Shown: positions 1 to 7,635, numbered from the stretch's first letter. The stretch: DNA of 13,973 nucleotides from an uncultured Clostridia bacterium (GCA_946410395.1 CAMKAE010000029.1:1-13973); one strand, 5' to 3'. The notes: generated from the letters alone by a model not told the origin. Translations and numbers: made by a program.

Positions 1-428
1 TCGCGGATCGCGCCGCAGAGGATGCAGCCCTGCGCCATGTCGGACAGGCGGTCGGCGCCTTCGCGCAGCGCCTGGACGGCCTGCGCGCCGGAGCGGCTCA
101 GTTTTCCGAGGGGAGAGGAAGCTGCCTGACGGGCGGCTTTTTTCATGTCTGCCAAGGCTGAGCGGAGGGCTTCCCGGGTTTCGGCGGTGTGGGACTCCAG
201 CATCAGCGCGTGGCCGAGGCGGTTGCTCATGCCGTAGAGCATCCGGTGATGCGCGCGGCAGAAGCCCTGCCGGTTTACCCTGATCCGGACGTCGGGCTCC
301 ATGACGGACGCGCCCAGAAAGCGGTCCGCCTCCTGCAGCTCCGTCTTGCGCTCCAGCGCGCAGAGGAAACACTCACCCTCGAGCTTCATCGCGTCCCAGA
401 CGGGGATGGTGTCCAGATGGTATTTCAT
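1..428 (-). CDS. DUF6062 family protein, C-terminus beyond left edge
   Basis: The visible 142 codons begin MKYHLDTIPVWDAMKLEGEC and match what I know of DUF6062, a family of uncharacterised clostridial proteins. There are two CxxC pairs: C20/C23 (CFLC) near the start and CILC near the cut end, plus a lone Cys in GFCRAHHRML. The pattern suggests metal or redox-active cysteines, but no function is established. The start is secure: a perfect AGGAGGTGA lies 4 bases upstream (433-441 on the plus strand), and the ATG overlaps the TGA of the acyltransferase gene as ATGA, implying translational coupling. It is the last visible gene of the ilvE operon. The stop lies outside the window. Confidence 0.8.
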   Translation of the reverse strand, partial: MKYHLDTIPVWDAMKLEGECFLCALERKTELQEADRFLGASVMEPDVRIRVNRQGFCRAHHRMLYGMSNRLGHALMLESHTAETREALRSALADMKKAARQAASSPLGKLSRSGAQAVQALREGADRLSDMAQGCILCGAIR

Positions 429-1120
429 GCCGTCACCTCCTGCGCATTGCCTTGCAGGGCCAGCTCCAGCTGCTTGACCACGCGGTAGGCCTCCTCGCAT
501 TCGTCCATCAGCAGCGTGTCCCGGAGTCCGGCTGGGGCCGGGGTGATGCGGATCGGGTCGCCCACGACCATGCGGAAGCGCTTGCCGAAGACGATGTTGT
601 ACTGACCGTTGTGACAGATGGGCACCACGTTCACCTTCGCGCTGGCCGCCAGCATGGCGAAGCCGGGCTTGAAGCGCTGGATCGCGCCGTCTTCGGTGCG
701 GTGGCCCTCCGGGAAAATCAGCACGGAGCGGCCCTCGGCGAGAAAACGCTTGCAGTCGTGGATCCAGGTGACAGAGGCGCGGTGTCGCTCGATGGGGTGC
801 ATGGGCAGCAGGCGCCAGAGCAGATGCGCGCCCTGGCGCTCATAGAGGTCCCGGGCCACCAGGCAGATCACCCGTTTGCGGCGCAGTGCGGTGTGGATCA
901 CAGAGGCGTCCATGGGGGAGATGTGGTTGCAGATCAGGACGCAGGGATCCGCCATGACGGCGCGCCTGGTGTCCGGCCCGGTATAGCGGATCTGCGGCCG
1001 GTACATGATGACGATCAGGAAGCGGCAGACTGCCTGAAAAGCCGCGATAAACTTCGCGCGGAAAAAGGCCTTCAGGCGCTGCGGGAAGGTGGGCTTTTCG
1101 GTCTGGACACTCGGACGCAT
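425..1120 (-). CDS. plsC: PlsC-like 1-acyl-glycerol-3-phosphate acyltransferase
   Basis: A 231-residue protein of the lysophospholipid acyltransferase (PlsC/AGPAT) superfamily, which acylates lysophosphatidic acid to phosphatidic acid at the cytoplasmic membrane. The catalytic HX4D motif is seen as NHISPMD (H66, D71) and the substrate-binding block as FPEGHR (136-141). A hydrophobic stretch around residues 25-40 probably anchors it. The length is typical (about 200-250). The start is supported by GAGGTGAT about 6 bases upstream, overlapping the stop of the preceding rluA-like gene 11 bases away. The stop overlaps the next start (ATGA). Exact acyl acceptor specificity cannot be read from sequence, and paralogues of this family are common, so the symbol is by family. 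Confidence 0.88.
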   Translation of the reverse strand: MRPSVQTEKPTFPQRLKAFFRAKFIAAFQAVCRFLIVIMYRPQIRYTGPDTRRAVMADPCVLICNHISPMDASVIHTALRRKRVICLVARDLYERQGAHLLWRLLPMHPIERHRASVTWIHDCKRFLAEGRSVLIFPEGHRTEDGAIQRFKPGFAMLAASAKVNVVPICHNGQYNIVFGKRFRMVVGDPIRITPAPAGLRDTLLMDECEEAYRVVKQLELALQGNAQEVTA

Positions 1121-1131
1121 GTTCGATCACC

Positions 1132-2001
1132 TCAGAACGGACAGGGGATTTCAAATTTGCGGCCATCCAGGGCCGGGAAAGCGCCGCCGGTCTCCACCGT
1201 CAGGGCGCTGGCGCAGAGCATCAGCTTGCCCTGGGCGTGCATGGCGCGGTTGAAGGCGCGGTCGCCGTACACGTCGTCTCCGAGCAGGGGATGACCCAGG
1301 GCGGCCATGTGGGCCCGGATCTGATGCGTCCTGCCGGTGATCAGGTGGACCCGCAGCCGGCTGACGGGCCCCGCCTCCAGCGTCTCATAGCCGGTGACGA
1401 TCCGGCGGCTGCCGGGCAGCTCGCGGTCTGTGACGGTGACGCGGCCCGCGTCGGCGTCCTTTGTCAGCCAGGCCTGGCAGACGGCGTCCGGCGGCTTGGG
1501 CTGGCCTTTGACCAGGCAGATATAGCGCTTGTCCAGGGTGCGCTCCCGGAAGGCCTGGCGCAGGACCGCTGCGGCGCGCGGATTCAGGGCGAAGAGCACA
1601 AGCCCGCAGGTCCGGTTGTCCAGCCGGTGGCAGGGCACGGGCGCGGGCGCGTCCGGATCGGTCCTGCGGACCAGCTCCGCCGCCAGGGATTCCACGCTGG
1701 GCAGGCCGCGGCCGTCGTCCTCCACGGAGATGCCGGCCCGCTTGTTGATCAGCAGCACGTCCGCGTCCCGGTAGACGATGTCCAGGGGTTCGCGCTGTGG
1801 TTCGGGATAATAGACCTGGACGGTCTGTCCGGCCGTCACGCGAAAGTCTGGCTTCACACGGACGCCGTCCACCTTCACGTCCCGGTGCGCAAAAACCCCG
1901 CGGAGTTCCTGCGGGGTCAGGGCGGGCAGATGCTGCTTCACCAGCGCGTCGATGCGTGTGCGGTGGGCGGCAGGCGCGATCTCAAAACGGACGGAGGCCA
2001 T
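1132..2001 (-). CDS. RluA-family RNA pseudouridine synthase with S4 domain
   Basis: A 289-residue protein that isomerises uridine to pseudouridine in RNA, most likely 23S rRNA. Residues about 14-65 form an S4 RNA-binding domain (RIDALVKQHL ... VKVDGVRVKP). The catalytic domain carries motif I HRLDNRTCG (H125 to G133, catalytic D128), KRY (158-160) and the GRTHQIRAHMA motif near residue 225. The Ser usual in HRLDxxTSG is Cys here, a mild deviation. An upstream-extended frame to 2277 exists, but its residues are read out of frame with the preceding gene and are not protein-like. The ATG at 2001, one base after the preceding stop, begins the conserved part and fits coupled translation. RluC/RluD-type is the likely subgroup; the target uridine is unknown. 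Confidence 0.9.
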   Translation of the reverse strand: MASVRFEIAPAAHRTRIDALVKQHLPALTPQELRGVFAHRDVKVDGVRVKPDFRVTAGQTVQVYYPEPQREPLDIVYRDADVLLINKRAGISVEDDGRGLPSVESLAAELVRRTDPDAPAPVPCHRLDNRTCGLVLFALNPRAAAVLRQAFRERTLDKRYICLVKGQPKPPDAVCQAWLTKDADAGRVTVTDRELPGSRRIVTGYETLEAGPVSRLRVHLITGRTHQIRAHMAALGHPLLGDDVYGDRAFNRAMHAQGKLMLCASALTVETGGAFPALDGRKFEIPCPF

Positions 2002-2002
2002 C

Positions 2003-3049
2003 TCAGTGCACCGTCCTCTTTTGGACGCACGCAAAGCCGGGAGTGCAGGTCTGCAGATCGCGCAGCGCCTCCAGCATGTCGCGTGTGGGGCGGACGGCCA
2101 GCATGGTTCCCAGCACCTCGGCCAGGGTGTCGAAGCCGACGGCCTGCTTGGCCAGCACGCGCAGATCCTCCACGGCCATGGGGGCCGGGCACTCCGGGCG
2201 CAGGCAGGGCTCGACCAGCCCGCACAGGCGCATGGCCGCGGAGCGCTCCGCGTCGGAGAGCATGAACTGCGGCACATCCGCCTCCGGATCGGTGATCTCG
2301 TGATTGCTGAAATCCATGTGGGTCAGGCTCTTCAGATGCCGGTCGGGATCCGCGAAGCCCGGGTGCAGCAGTACCATCTCGCCCCTGGGCGTATAGATAT
2401 AGTCGTAGGCAGTGTGAAGCAGGCGCTGGGCCATGGCCTCGCCGTCGGGAATCATGTACAGGGGGCAGACCTTGCGCAGATAAGCCAGGGCGTCCTCCGC
2501 GTACACCATGCCGTAAATATTCAGCACACAGAAGGACGTGACCAGGAAGCGGACCACGCAGGAGCGGACCTGCTGGTGGGCGGCGGAGCGCAGTACGGCG
2601 CCGAGGGCGGTGCGGATCTGCGCGGGCATGGACAGGCTGGGCCAGCCGGTCTCGTCCCGGCGGACCACGCACCACAGCCGCCGCACCAGCACCTCCGCGG
2701 GTGCGGTGTCGCTCCAGTCGTCCAGCGCCAGCGGCTCATCCGAGGCGGCCAGGTCCGTTGCCAGGGCATATTCCGGCATGGACAAAAACGCCGCCTCAGC
2801 CGGAAGACGGCGGAGCACCGCCTCAGAAAGGGACGCCGCGCTGTGCAGGCAATCCGGGCGGGAATGCTCCTGGCAGTCCACCGAGATGCGCCAGAGCTCC
2901 TCCGCGTTGGCGTCGTCACAGCCGTTGAACAGCCCAAAGGCCGGCAGCTGGCCAAGCCGCTTCTCGCAGGCCTCCAGCTGCTGCTGCTGCATGACGCTCA
3001 TGGTCTTGTCTGCCCAGGCCAGGGTCTGGGTGTGCGTTTCCCGCTGCAT
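2003..3049 (-). CDS. Hypothetical protein, 348 residues, unrecognised
   Basis: I do not recognise the family. The protein is soluble-looking, without a signal peptide or clear membrane segments, probably helical, with scattered cysteines but no CxxC pair. A QQQQ tract sits at residues 21-24. The C-terminal part contains SDAERSAAMRLCGLVEPCLRP and a helix-rich region, then ends in TRDMLEALRDLQTC. I chose the ATG at 3049 because GGAGG lies about 6 bases upstream in the 20-base gap after ilvE; the longer frame to 3205 would overlap ilvE by 136 bases. Its stop is one base from the next start, so it is probably co-translated with the pseudouridine synthase. The coding nature is supported by its snug fit between neighbours. 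Confidence 0.72.
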   Translation of the reverse strand: MQRETHTQTLAWADKTMSVMQQQQLEACEKRLGQLPAFGLFNGCDDANAEELWRISVDCQEHSRPDCLHSAASLSEAVLRRLPAEAAFLSMPEYALATDLAASDEPLALDDWSDTAPAEVLVRRLWCVVRRDETGWPSLSMPAQIRTALGAVLRSAAHQQVRSCVVRFLVTSFCVLNIYGMVYAEDALAYLRKVCPLYMIPDGEAMAQRLLHTAYDYIYTPRGEMVLLHPGFADPDRHLKSLTHMDFSNHEITDPEADVPQFMLSDAERSAAMRLCGLVEPCLRPECPAPMAVEDLRVLAKQAVGFDTLAEVLGTMLAVRPTRDMLEALRDLQTCTPGFACVQKRTVH

Positions 3050-3069
3050 GAAACCTCCAAATGGGCGGC

Positions 3070-4143
3070 TCAGCTCAGCCGCATGATCCAGTTGTTCTCG
3101 TCCGGAAGGCGGCCGTACTGGATGCCGGTCAGGGTGTCGTAGAGTTTCTGGGCCACGGGGCCGATCTTGCCGTCGCCGATGGTGAGCTTTTCGTCCTTCA
3201 TGCACAGCTCGCCCACCGGAGAGATCACGGCGGCCGTGCCGGTGCCGAAGGCTTCCGTCAGCTTGCCGGCCTTGGCGTCGGCGAAGATGTCGGCGATGGC
3301 CAGGCGGGTCTCCTCCACCTCATAGCCCAGCTGGCGGGCGAGGGTGATCACGCTCTGCCGCGTGATGCCGGGGAGGATGGAGCCGTTGAGCGCCGGGGTC
3401 ACGATCCGGTTGCCGCCGTAGACGAACATCATGTTCATCGCGCCGACTTCCTCGACGTACTTCTGCTCCACGCCGTCGAGCCAGAGGACCTGGGAATAGC
3501 CCTTCTCCTCGGCGATGGCGCCGGCCAGGATGGAGGCGGCGTAGTTGCCGGCGCACTTGGTAAAGCCGGTGCCGCCCCGCACGGCGCGGACATACTCGTC
3601 CTCGACATAGATGCCCACCGGCGCCAGGCCGTTCTTGTAATAAGAGCCCACGGGATCGAGAATGATGTAGAACAGGTAATGCTTCGCGGCGTGCACGCCG
3701 AGCATGACATCCGTGGCGATCATGGTCGGGCGGATGTACAGGCTGGTGCCGGGCTGATGGGGGACCCAGTCCTGCTCGATCGCGATGAGCTGCTTCAGGC
3801 CCTCCAGCGCGGTCTCCTCGTCCAGCTCCGGCATGGCCATGCGTTTGGCGCTGCGGGACATCCGGGCAAAGTTCTCCTGGGGACGGAAGAGCTGCAGGCC
3901 GCCGTCGGCGCGCCGGTAGCACTTGGTGCCCTCAAAGATGGCCTGGCCGTAATGGAAGACCGTGGTGGCGGGGTCAAAGCTGAAATTACCGTAGGGGACG
4001 ATGCGGGCGTCGTGCCAGCCTCTGCCCTCCTCATAATCCATCAGGAACATGTGATCGGTGAATATTTTGCCGAAGCCGAGCTTGCTCTCGTCCTGGGGCT
4101 TGTCCTTGAGGACCGTGGCTTTCGTGACGCTGATGGGCAGCAT
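3070..4143 (-). CDS. ilvE: Branched-chain amino acid aminotransferase
   Basis: A 357-residue class IV (fold type IV) PLP aminotransferase that interconverts Leu, Ile and Val with their 2-oxo acids using 2-oxoglutarate/glutamate. It is of the longer BCAT group II (eukaryote-like) type: HYGQAIFEGTKCYR (64-77), YIRPTM (136-141), the PLP lysine K196 in GGTGFTKCAGNYAAS, EVGAMNMMF, and the C-terminal GTGTAAVISPVG. Length and motifs are intact. The ATG has GGAGG about 8 bases upstream and a consensus promoter about 30 bases further. It heads an operon with an unknown gene, an RNA-modifying enzyme and an acyltransferase, rather than sitting with other ilv/leu genes. Confidence 0.96.
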   Translation of the reverse strand: MLPISVTKATVLKDKPQDESKLGFGKIFTDHMFLMDYEEGRGWHDARIVPYGNFSFDPATTVFHYGQAIFEGTKCYRRADGGLQLFRPQENFARMSRSAKRMAMPELDEETALEGLKQLIAIEQDWVPHQPGTSLYIRPTMIATDVMLGVHAAKHYLFYIILDPVGSYYKNGLAPVGIYVEDEYVRAVRGGTGFTKCAGNYAASILAGAIAEEKGYSQVLWLDGVEQKYVEEVGAMNMMFVYGGNRIVTPALNGSILPGITRQSVITLARQLGYEVEETRLAIADIFADAKAGKLTEAFGTGTAAVISPVGELCMKDEKLTIGDGKIGPVAQKLYDTLTGIQYGRLPDENNWIMRLS

Positions 4144-4176
4144 GAGGTGCGCCTCCGTTTCATAAGTTTACAACAT

Positions 4177-4204
4177 ATTATAACCCGTCCGGCGCAGGTG
4201 TCAA
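4177..4204 (-). promoter_or_regulatory. Consensus promoter of the ilvE operon
   Basis: On the minus strand TTGACA (4204-4199), a 16-base spacer and TATAAT (4182-4177): both hexamers match the sigma-A consensus perfectly. The predicted transcription start is near 4170, giving a leader of about 27 bases before the ilvE ATG. The -35 box sits in the loop of an inverted repeat (listed separately). This is the only obvious promoter for the five-gene set to its left. Confidence 0.85.
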
Positions 4205-4216
4205 GCGGCGGACGGG
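4184..4216. repeat. Inverted repeat around the ilvE -35 box
   Basis: CCCGTCCGGCGC (4184-4195) and GCGGCGGACGGG (4205-4216) are complementary at 11 of 12 positions and flank a 9-base loop containing the -35 hexamer. One arm fills most of the promoter spacer. It could be an operator, or, read as RNA from the upstream operon, a GC-rich hairpin followed by the U-rich TTATAAT that could stop transcription from the DUF3298 gene. The sequence alone does not decide between these; both may hold. Confidence 0.6.
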
Positions 4217-4255
4217 GATCGGGCTGTTTTTTCGGTGGATTCGCAGGCGCGGGGC

Positions 4256-4996
4256 TCACATCTCATCCAGGATGTCGTCGATCGGGATCGGGAACTGCCA
4301 GAAGCTGGCCGGGTCGGCACCCTCCGCGTTCATGTAGGGCTGGAAGAAGAAGACCAGGCAATCGTTCTCCCCGTCGTAGTAGAAATCCTCCTCCGGGAAG
4401 AAGTCGTACTGCAGCATCTCCTCGTCCCAGAAATCCGGGACATTGTCCATGGCGCGGATTTCCTCCCAGACCAGGCTGCGGACCACCTCGTTGGCCTGGC
4501 CGGTCTGCCGGTCCTTGAGCCAGTCGCTGTCCTCATCGTCCTGCACGATGTCCAGCAGGAACGGCAGCGTGAGGACGTTGCCGGGCTTTTCGGTGCTGCG
4601 GCCAAAGGTCTGGGCAGACACCGAGACCTGTCGATCACCGTCGATGACGGAGTCGGTGATGACCAGCACGCAGAACAGATCATCCGTGTTGGCGGTGATG
4701 CGGTAGCTGACCTGCGTGGTGGCGGGGAGTGTGGGATCCTGGATGCCTTCGCCGCGGATGGGGACGGTGAAGAGCAGGGTGTTGGCCTCCTCATACTGGT
4801 AGAAGGCGTTGATGGTCTGCGCGCACATGTCGTCCCCGGCAACCTGGGGATAGGTGTAGGTGTAGGTGTAGCAGGGCGTGCCGCCCTCCGGCCAGTACAC
4901 GGTGCCCTGCAGATCGTCCAGCAGAACGAGGGGCTCCGTCAGCGCGGCGGCCGGGATCGCGAGCAGCGCCAGAAGGCATAGCAGTCGCTTAAGCAT
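4256..4996 (-). CDS. Secreted DUF3298 (RsiV-like) protein
   Basis: A 246-residue exported protein. Residues 1-18 form a signal peptide (MLKRLLCLLALLAIPAAA). The mature part resembles the DUF4163/DUF3298 pair found in RsiV and PdaC: the C-terminal region with DENDUR-like spacing is best seen in LVFFFQPYMNAEGADPASFW followed by FPIPIDDI, matching the DUF3298 pattern of an aromatic Tyr-containing strand and an ending FxIP. RsiV binds lysozyme as an anti-sigma factor, but here there is no N-terminal cytoplasmic anti-sigma part and no ECF sigma gene alongside, so an envelope-binding role is inference only. The start at 4996 overlaps the end of the preceding flavoprotein gene by 8 bases. The longer frame to 5230 would run deep into that gene. 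Confidence 0.75.
   Translation of the reverse strand: MLKRLLCLLALLAIPAAALTEPLVLLDDLQGTVYWPEGGTPCYTYTYTYPQVAGDDMCAQTINAFYQYEEANTLLFTVPIRGEGIQDPTLPATTQVSYRITANTDDLFCVLVITDSVIDGDRQVSVSAQTFGRSTEKPGNVLTLPFLLDIVQDDEDSDWLKDRQTGQANEVVRSLVWEEIRAMDNVPDFWDEEMLQYDFFPEEDFYYDGENDCLVFFFQPYMNAEGADPASFWQFPIPIDDILDEM
4853..4870. repeat. Hexanucleotide tandem repeat (GGTGTA)x3
   Basis: Three perfect copies of GGTGTA lie inside the DUF3298 gene and encode an alternating Tyr-Thr run (YTYTYTYP) near residue 42-49. A change in copy number would keep the frame and add or remove two residues. Confidence 0.8.
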
Positions 4997-5840
4997 GGGC
5001 CAGGTCCTCCGCGCAAGAGATGGCGGCGATGTTGCCTTCGCCCACGGCCTTGGCCACCTGCAGGGGCTGGCCGGCGCAGTCGCCGCAGGCGTACACGCGG
5101 GGCATGGAGGTCTGCATCCGGCGATCCACCGCGATGAAGGGACCGTCCAGCTTAAGGCCGGGCAGCATCCGGTCCGGCGCGACGGCCGGGCGGAAGATGA
5201 ACACGCCGTCGTATTCCGCCTCCGACGCATCCGTCACCACCGCGATCTTCCGGCTCTCCCGGCGGACCAGGGAGGCAACCTTGCCGGGCAGCAGGCTGAT
5301 CCGGGGATCCTCGGGCGCCTCGTGGGGCTGCAGGGTGTAATAGTCGACCTTGGCGGCGAGCCCGGCCAGGAAGCGCGCCTCCTCGGCGCCGTCCTTCCAG
5401 GCGGACAGCACGGCGACCTCCTTGCCGCGATAGAACATGCCGTCGCAGGTGCCGCACCAACTGACGCCGTTGCCCAACATCTCTTCTTCGCCGGGGAGCA
5501 GCTTCGGCCTGGCGGCGCCCACGGCCAGCACCACGGCCCGGGACTCCACCACGTCGTTGCCCACCAGGGTCATGAAGGTGTCGCCCAGCTGCTGGACCTG
5601 CCGCGCGGTGCCGTGCATAAAGGCCGCGCCGAGATCCTCGGCCTGCTCACGGAGAATCCGCAGCAGTTCCTTGCCGGAGACGTGGGGGAGACCGGGATAA
5701 TTGTCGAGCTGATCCGCCTTGTACAGCCAGCCGCTTTCCGCGTCCGCCGTCACCAGCGTGCAGGAGAGGCCGCGCTTGCGCAGGGTCAGTGCGCAGCTCA
5801 TGGCGGCGGGACCTCCGCCGATCACCAGAACATCCAGCAT
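4989..5840 (-). CDS. Thioredoxin reductase-like flavoprotein lacking NADPH motifs
   Basis: A 283-residue FAD/NAD(P)-type oxidoreductase of the thioredoxin reductase family. The FAD dinucleotide fold is intact (VLVIGGGPAAMSCAL, G8-G10; C-terminal YACGDCAGQPLQVAKAVGEG). The redox pair is WCGTCDG with C129 and C132, as in TrxB (CATCDG). The second nucleotide site is not intact: where TrxB has GGGxxAxEEA this has SAWKDGAEEA (146-155), and HRRxxFRA is replaced by LQPHEAPEDP. The protein is also shorter than TrxB (about 310-320). These losses are the known marks of ferredoxin- or flavin-linked thioredoxin reductases (FFTR/DTR types) described from clostridia and Gloeobacter. The ATG at 5840 with AAGGGTGAT upstream is preferred over an extension to 5888 that would overlap the preceding gene. 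Confidence 0.85.
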   Translation of the reverse strand: MLDVLVIGGGPAAMSCALTLRKRGLSCTLVTADAESGWLYKADQLDNYPGLPHVSGKELLRILREQAEDLGAAFMHGTARQVQQLGDTFMTLVGNDVVESRAVVLAVGAARPKLLPGEEEMLGNGVSWCGTCDGMFYRGKEVAVLSAWKDGAEEARFLAGLAAKVDYYTLQPHEAPEDPRISLLPGKVASLVRRESRKIAVVTDASEAEYDGVFIFRPAVAPDRMLPGLKLDGPFIAVDRRMQTSMPRVYACGDCAGQPLQVAKAVGEGNIAAISCAEDLAHA

Positions 5841-5862
5841 CAGATCACCCTTTCGATAAACA

Positions 5863-7635
5863 CTATTTCTTGACTGTGAACCGGACATTCAGCCAGGGCA
5901 TACCGGAGTATGAGGAGAAGGCGTCGGCGTACAGGTTGTAGTGCTCGCCCACCTCCCAGGTGCTCTTGGAATAGTTCTGGACCACGACCGGTTGGGTCAG
6001 GCCGTCGGCGGAAGTGTAGACGACCGCGATCTGCGGCTTTTCCGAGATAAAGTGGTCGATGGTGCCGATGACCACGTAGACCTGGCTGTTGGCGACCCGG
6101 ACGCTGAGGTTGGAGACCAGCTCCGAATAGCCGTTGGCGTCCAGGGGCCAAGCCTTCTTGGTGTACACATCCACCGACGGACAGTAGTAGACGGTGTATT
6201 CCAGCACCGACGTCTTTTTGCCCGGATAGCTGGACTGGATCCGGATGACGTTGTCGCCGATGTGGTCAAAGACGGCGTAGAAGGAGAAATCGCCGCTGGT
6301 GTCCAGATCCGTGACGTTGAGATCGCTGAAGCCGGACAGGACGTCCACCTCGGCTCCGGGCAGGGTCTTGCAGTTGATTTTCAGCTGCTTCAGGGTGGTG
6401 GAGGTGTAGGTGTCCGCGGCGATGTCCAGGGGGATCTCCTGCGGCTCCCGGTACAGGACGATGTCCAGGGAGCTCTCCCGGCAGTAAGGGCTGCGGCAGG
6501 TGACGGTGAACACGTTGTCGCCCTTGGGCTGGATGGACGCGTTGTAGGAGAGGATGCCGGTATCGTTGTTGACAGTGTCCGAGACATCCTTGCCGTTGAT
6601 GCGGACGGTGGAGCCGGGCCGGACCTCCAGCTCGATGGTGTAGATGGTGGAGGAGACCGTCGTCCGCAGGGACTCCGGCGAATTCAGCGTGATGGGGCTG
6701 GCGGGAATGTCGATGGTGTAGTGGACGAGCGGCAGGGATTCGTGCCGGCCGTCGGCGGTCTTCAGATACGGCGTCAGCGTGACCTCCATGGTCTCGTCCG
6801 TCACGGTCTCGAGCTTGTCGTACCACTCGTGGTCCTCCACCTCGATCTCCGCGTAGCCGTTGACCACCTCATAGGAGCTGTACAGCTCCCGGATGAAGAC
6901 CTGGTCGCCGTCGTTGCCGGGGATCCGGATGATGTGCGCGGCCAGCTCGTTGCGGATCGATGCCACGATGATGCTGCCGCCGTTCGCATCGGCGCTCGCG
7001 CCTCGGCCGAACAGCCGGGGACCGAAGTGGATCCCGGCGCTGATCACCGCAATGCCCATCACGATGGCCAGGGCGATCAGGATGTCATGGAACAGCCTGC
7101 TCCGGGGAGACTTGGGCAGCACGATTTCCCGTTCCGACCCGCTGTGAAGGCTCGTGTACCGGGCCTGCTCCGCCCAGAGCGGATCCTGGAAATCCCGGTC
7201 ATCCCAGAGCAGCGGCGCTTCCTCCGGACTGCCGCCCCGGACCCGGACGACCGTGCGGCTTCCGCGCTTCCCGGCGGGGGACTCATCGGGGGGCGGCGCC
7301 TCCCGGGGCTTTTCCTCCCGGCGGACACGGTTGTCGCCCTGGTCCGTGGCCATGGCGGCATGCATGCGGCGCAGGCGGACGGAGCCGGCGTTCTTGCGCT
7401 CTTTGAGCGCGGCCATCTCCTCGGCCAGCCGGTCACGGCTGTCCGGGCCCGCGTCCGACTCGCCGAAATCATCCATGCGGTAGTATGCGGTGCCGTGCTC
7501 GCCGTCCTTGATGTTCTTTTTCCACTCGGGCGTGCGGACGTGCTCCGGATCTTCGGAGACGAAAAGGAACGCGCCGCATTTCATACAGCGCGGGTTGGTA
7601 TCCCGGTTCCACTGACCGCAGGAGGGACACTTCAT
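5863..7635 (-). CDS. Zinc-ribbon, single-TM protein with large extracytoplasmic region
   Basis: A 590-residue protein of no named family that I recognise. The N-terminus is a zinc ribbon (C3, C6, C17, C20: CPSC ... CMKC). Residues about 30-180 are charged, proline-rich and probably disordered. One membrane segment lies at about 184-204 (DILIALAIVMGIAVISAG), preceded by RSR, which predicts a cytoplasmic N-terminus and outside C-terminus. The outer 380 residues look beta-rich, with two Ig-like repeats at about 317-397 and 400-484 sharing a 'PGs-V ... G-DN-f/i-v' pattern, then a final domain. Extracytoplasmic cysteines at 380, 385, 422 and 485 could form disulfides. AAGGAA about 9 bases upstream supports the ATG. 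It lies 33 bases after the LCP gene, suggesting an envelope role. Confidence 0.85.
   Translation of the reverse strand: MKCPSCGQWNRDTNPRCMKCGAFLFVSEDPEHVRTPEWKKNIKDGEHGTAYYRMDDFGESDAGPDSRDRLAEEMAALKERKNAGSVRLRRMHAAMATDQGDNRVRREEKPREAPPPDESPAGKRGSRTVVRVRGGSPEEAPLLWDDRDFQDPLWAEQARYTSLHSGSEREIVLPKSPRSRLFHDILIALAIVMGIAVISAGIHFGPRLFGRGASADANGGSIIVASIRNELAAHIIRIPGNDGDQVFIRELYSSYEVVNGYAEIEVEDHEWYDKLETVTDETMEVTLTPYLKTADGRHESLPLVHYTIDIPASPITLNSPESLRTTVSSTIYTIELEVRPGSTVRINGKDVSDTVNNDTGILSYNASIQPKGDNVFTVTCRSPYCRESSLDIVLYREPQEIPLDIAADTYTSTTLKQLKINCKTLPGAEVDVLSGFSDLNVTDLDTSGDFSFYAVFDHIGDNVIRIQSSYPGKKTSVLEYTVYYCPSVDVYTKKAWPLDANGYSELVSNLSVRVANSQVYVVIGTIDHFISEKPQIAVVYTSADGLTQPVVVQNYSKSTWEVGEHYNLYADAFSSYSGMPWLNVRFTVKK

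Noticed and set aside
2978..2989. (CTG)4 microsatellite
   Set aside because: Only four units, encoding QQQQ in the unknown protein; unremarkable in GC-rich coding DNA.
3050..3205. Extended N-terminus for the unknown gene before rluA
   Set aside because: It would overlap ilvE by 136 bases and has no RBS, whereas the ATG at 3049 has GGAGG at proper distance.
3061..4518. 485-codon open frame on the plus strand
   Set aside because: Antisense shadow of ilvE, which carries all catalytic motifs.
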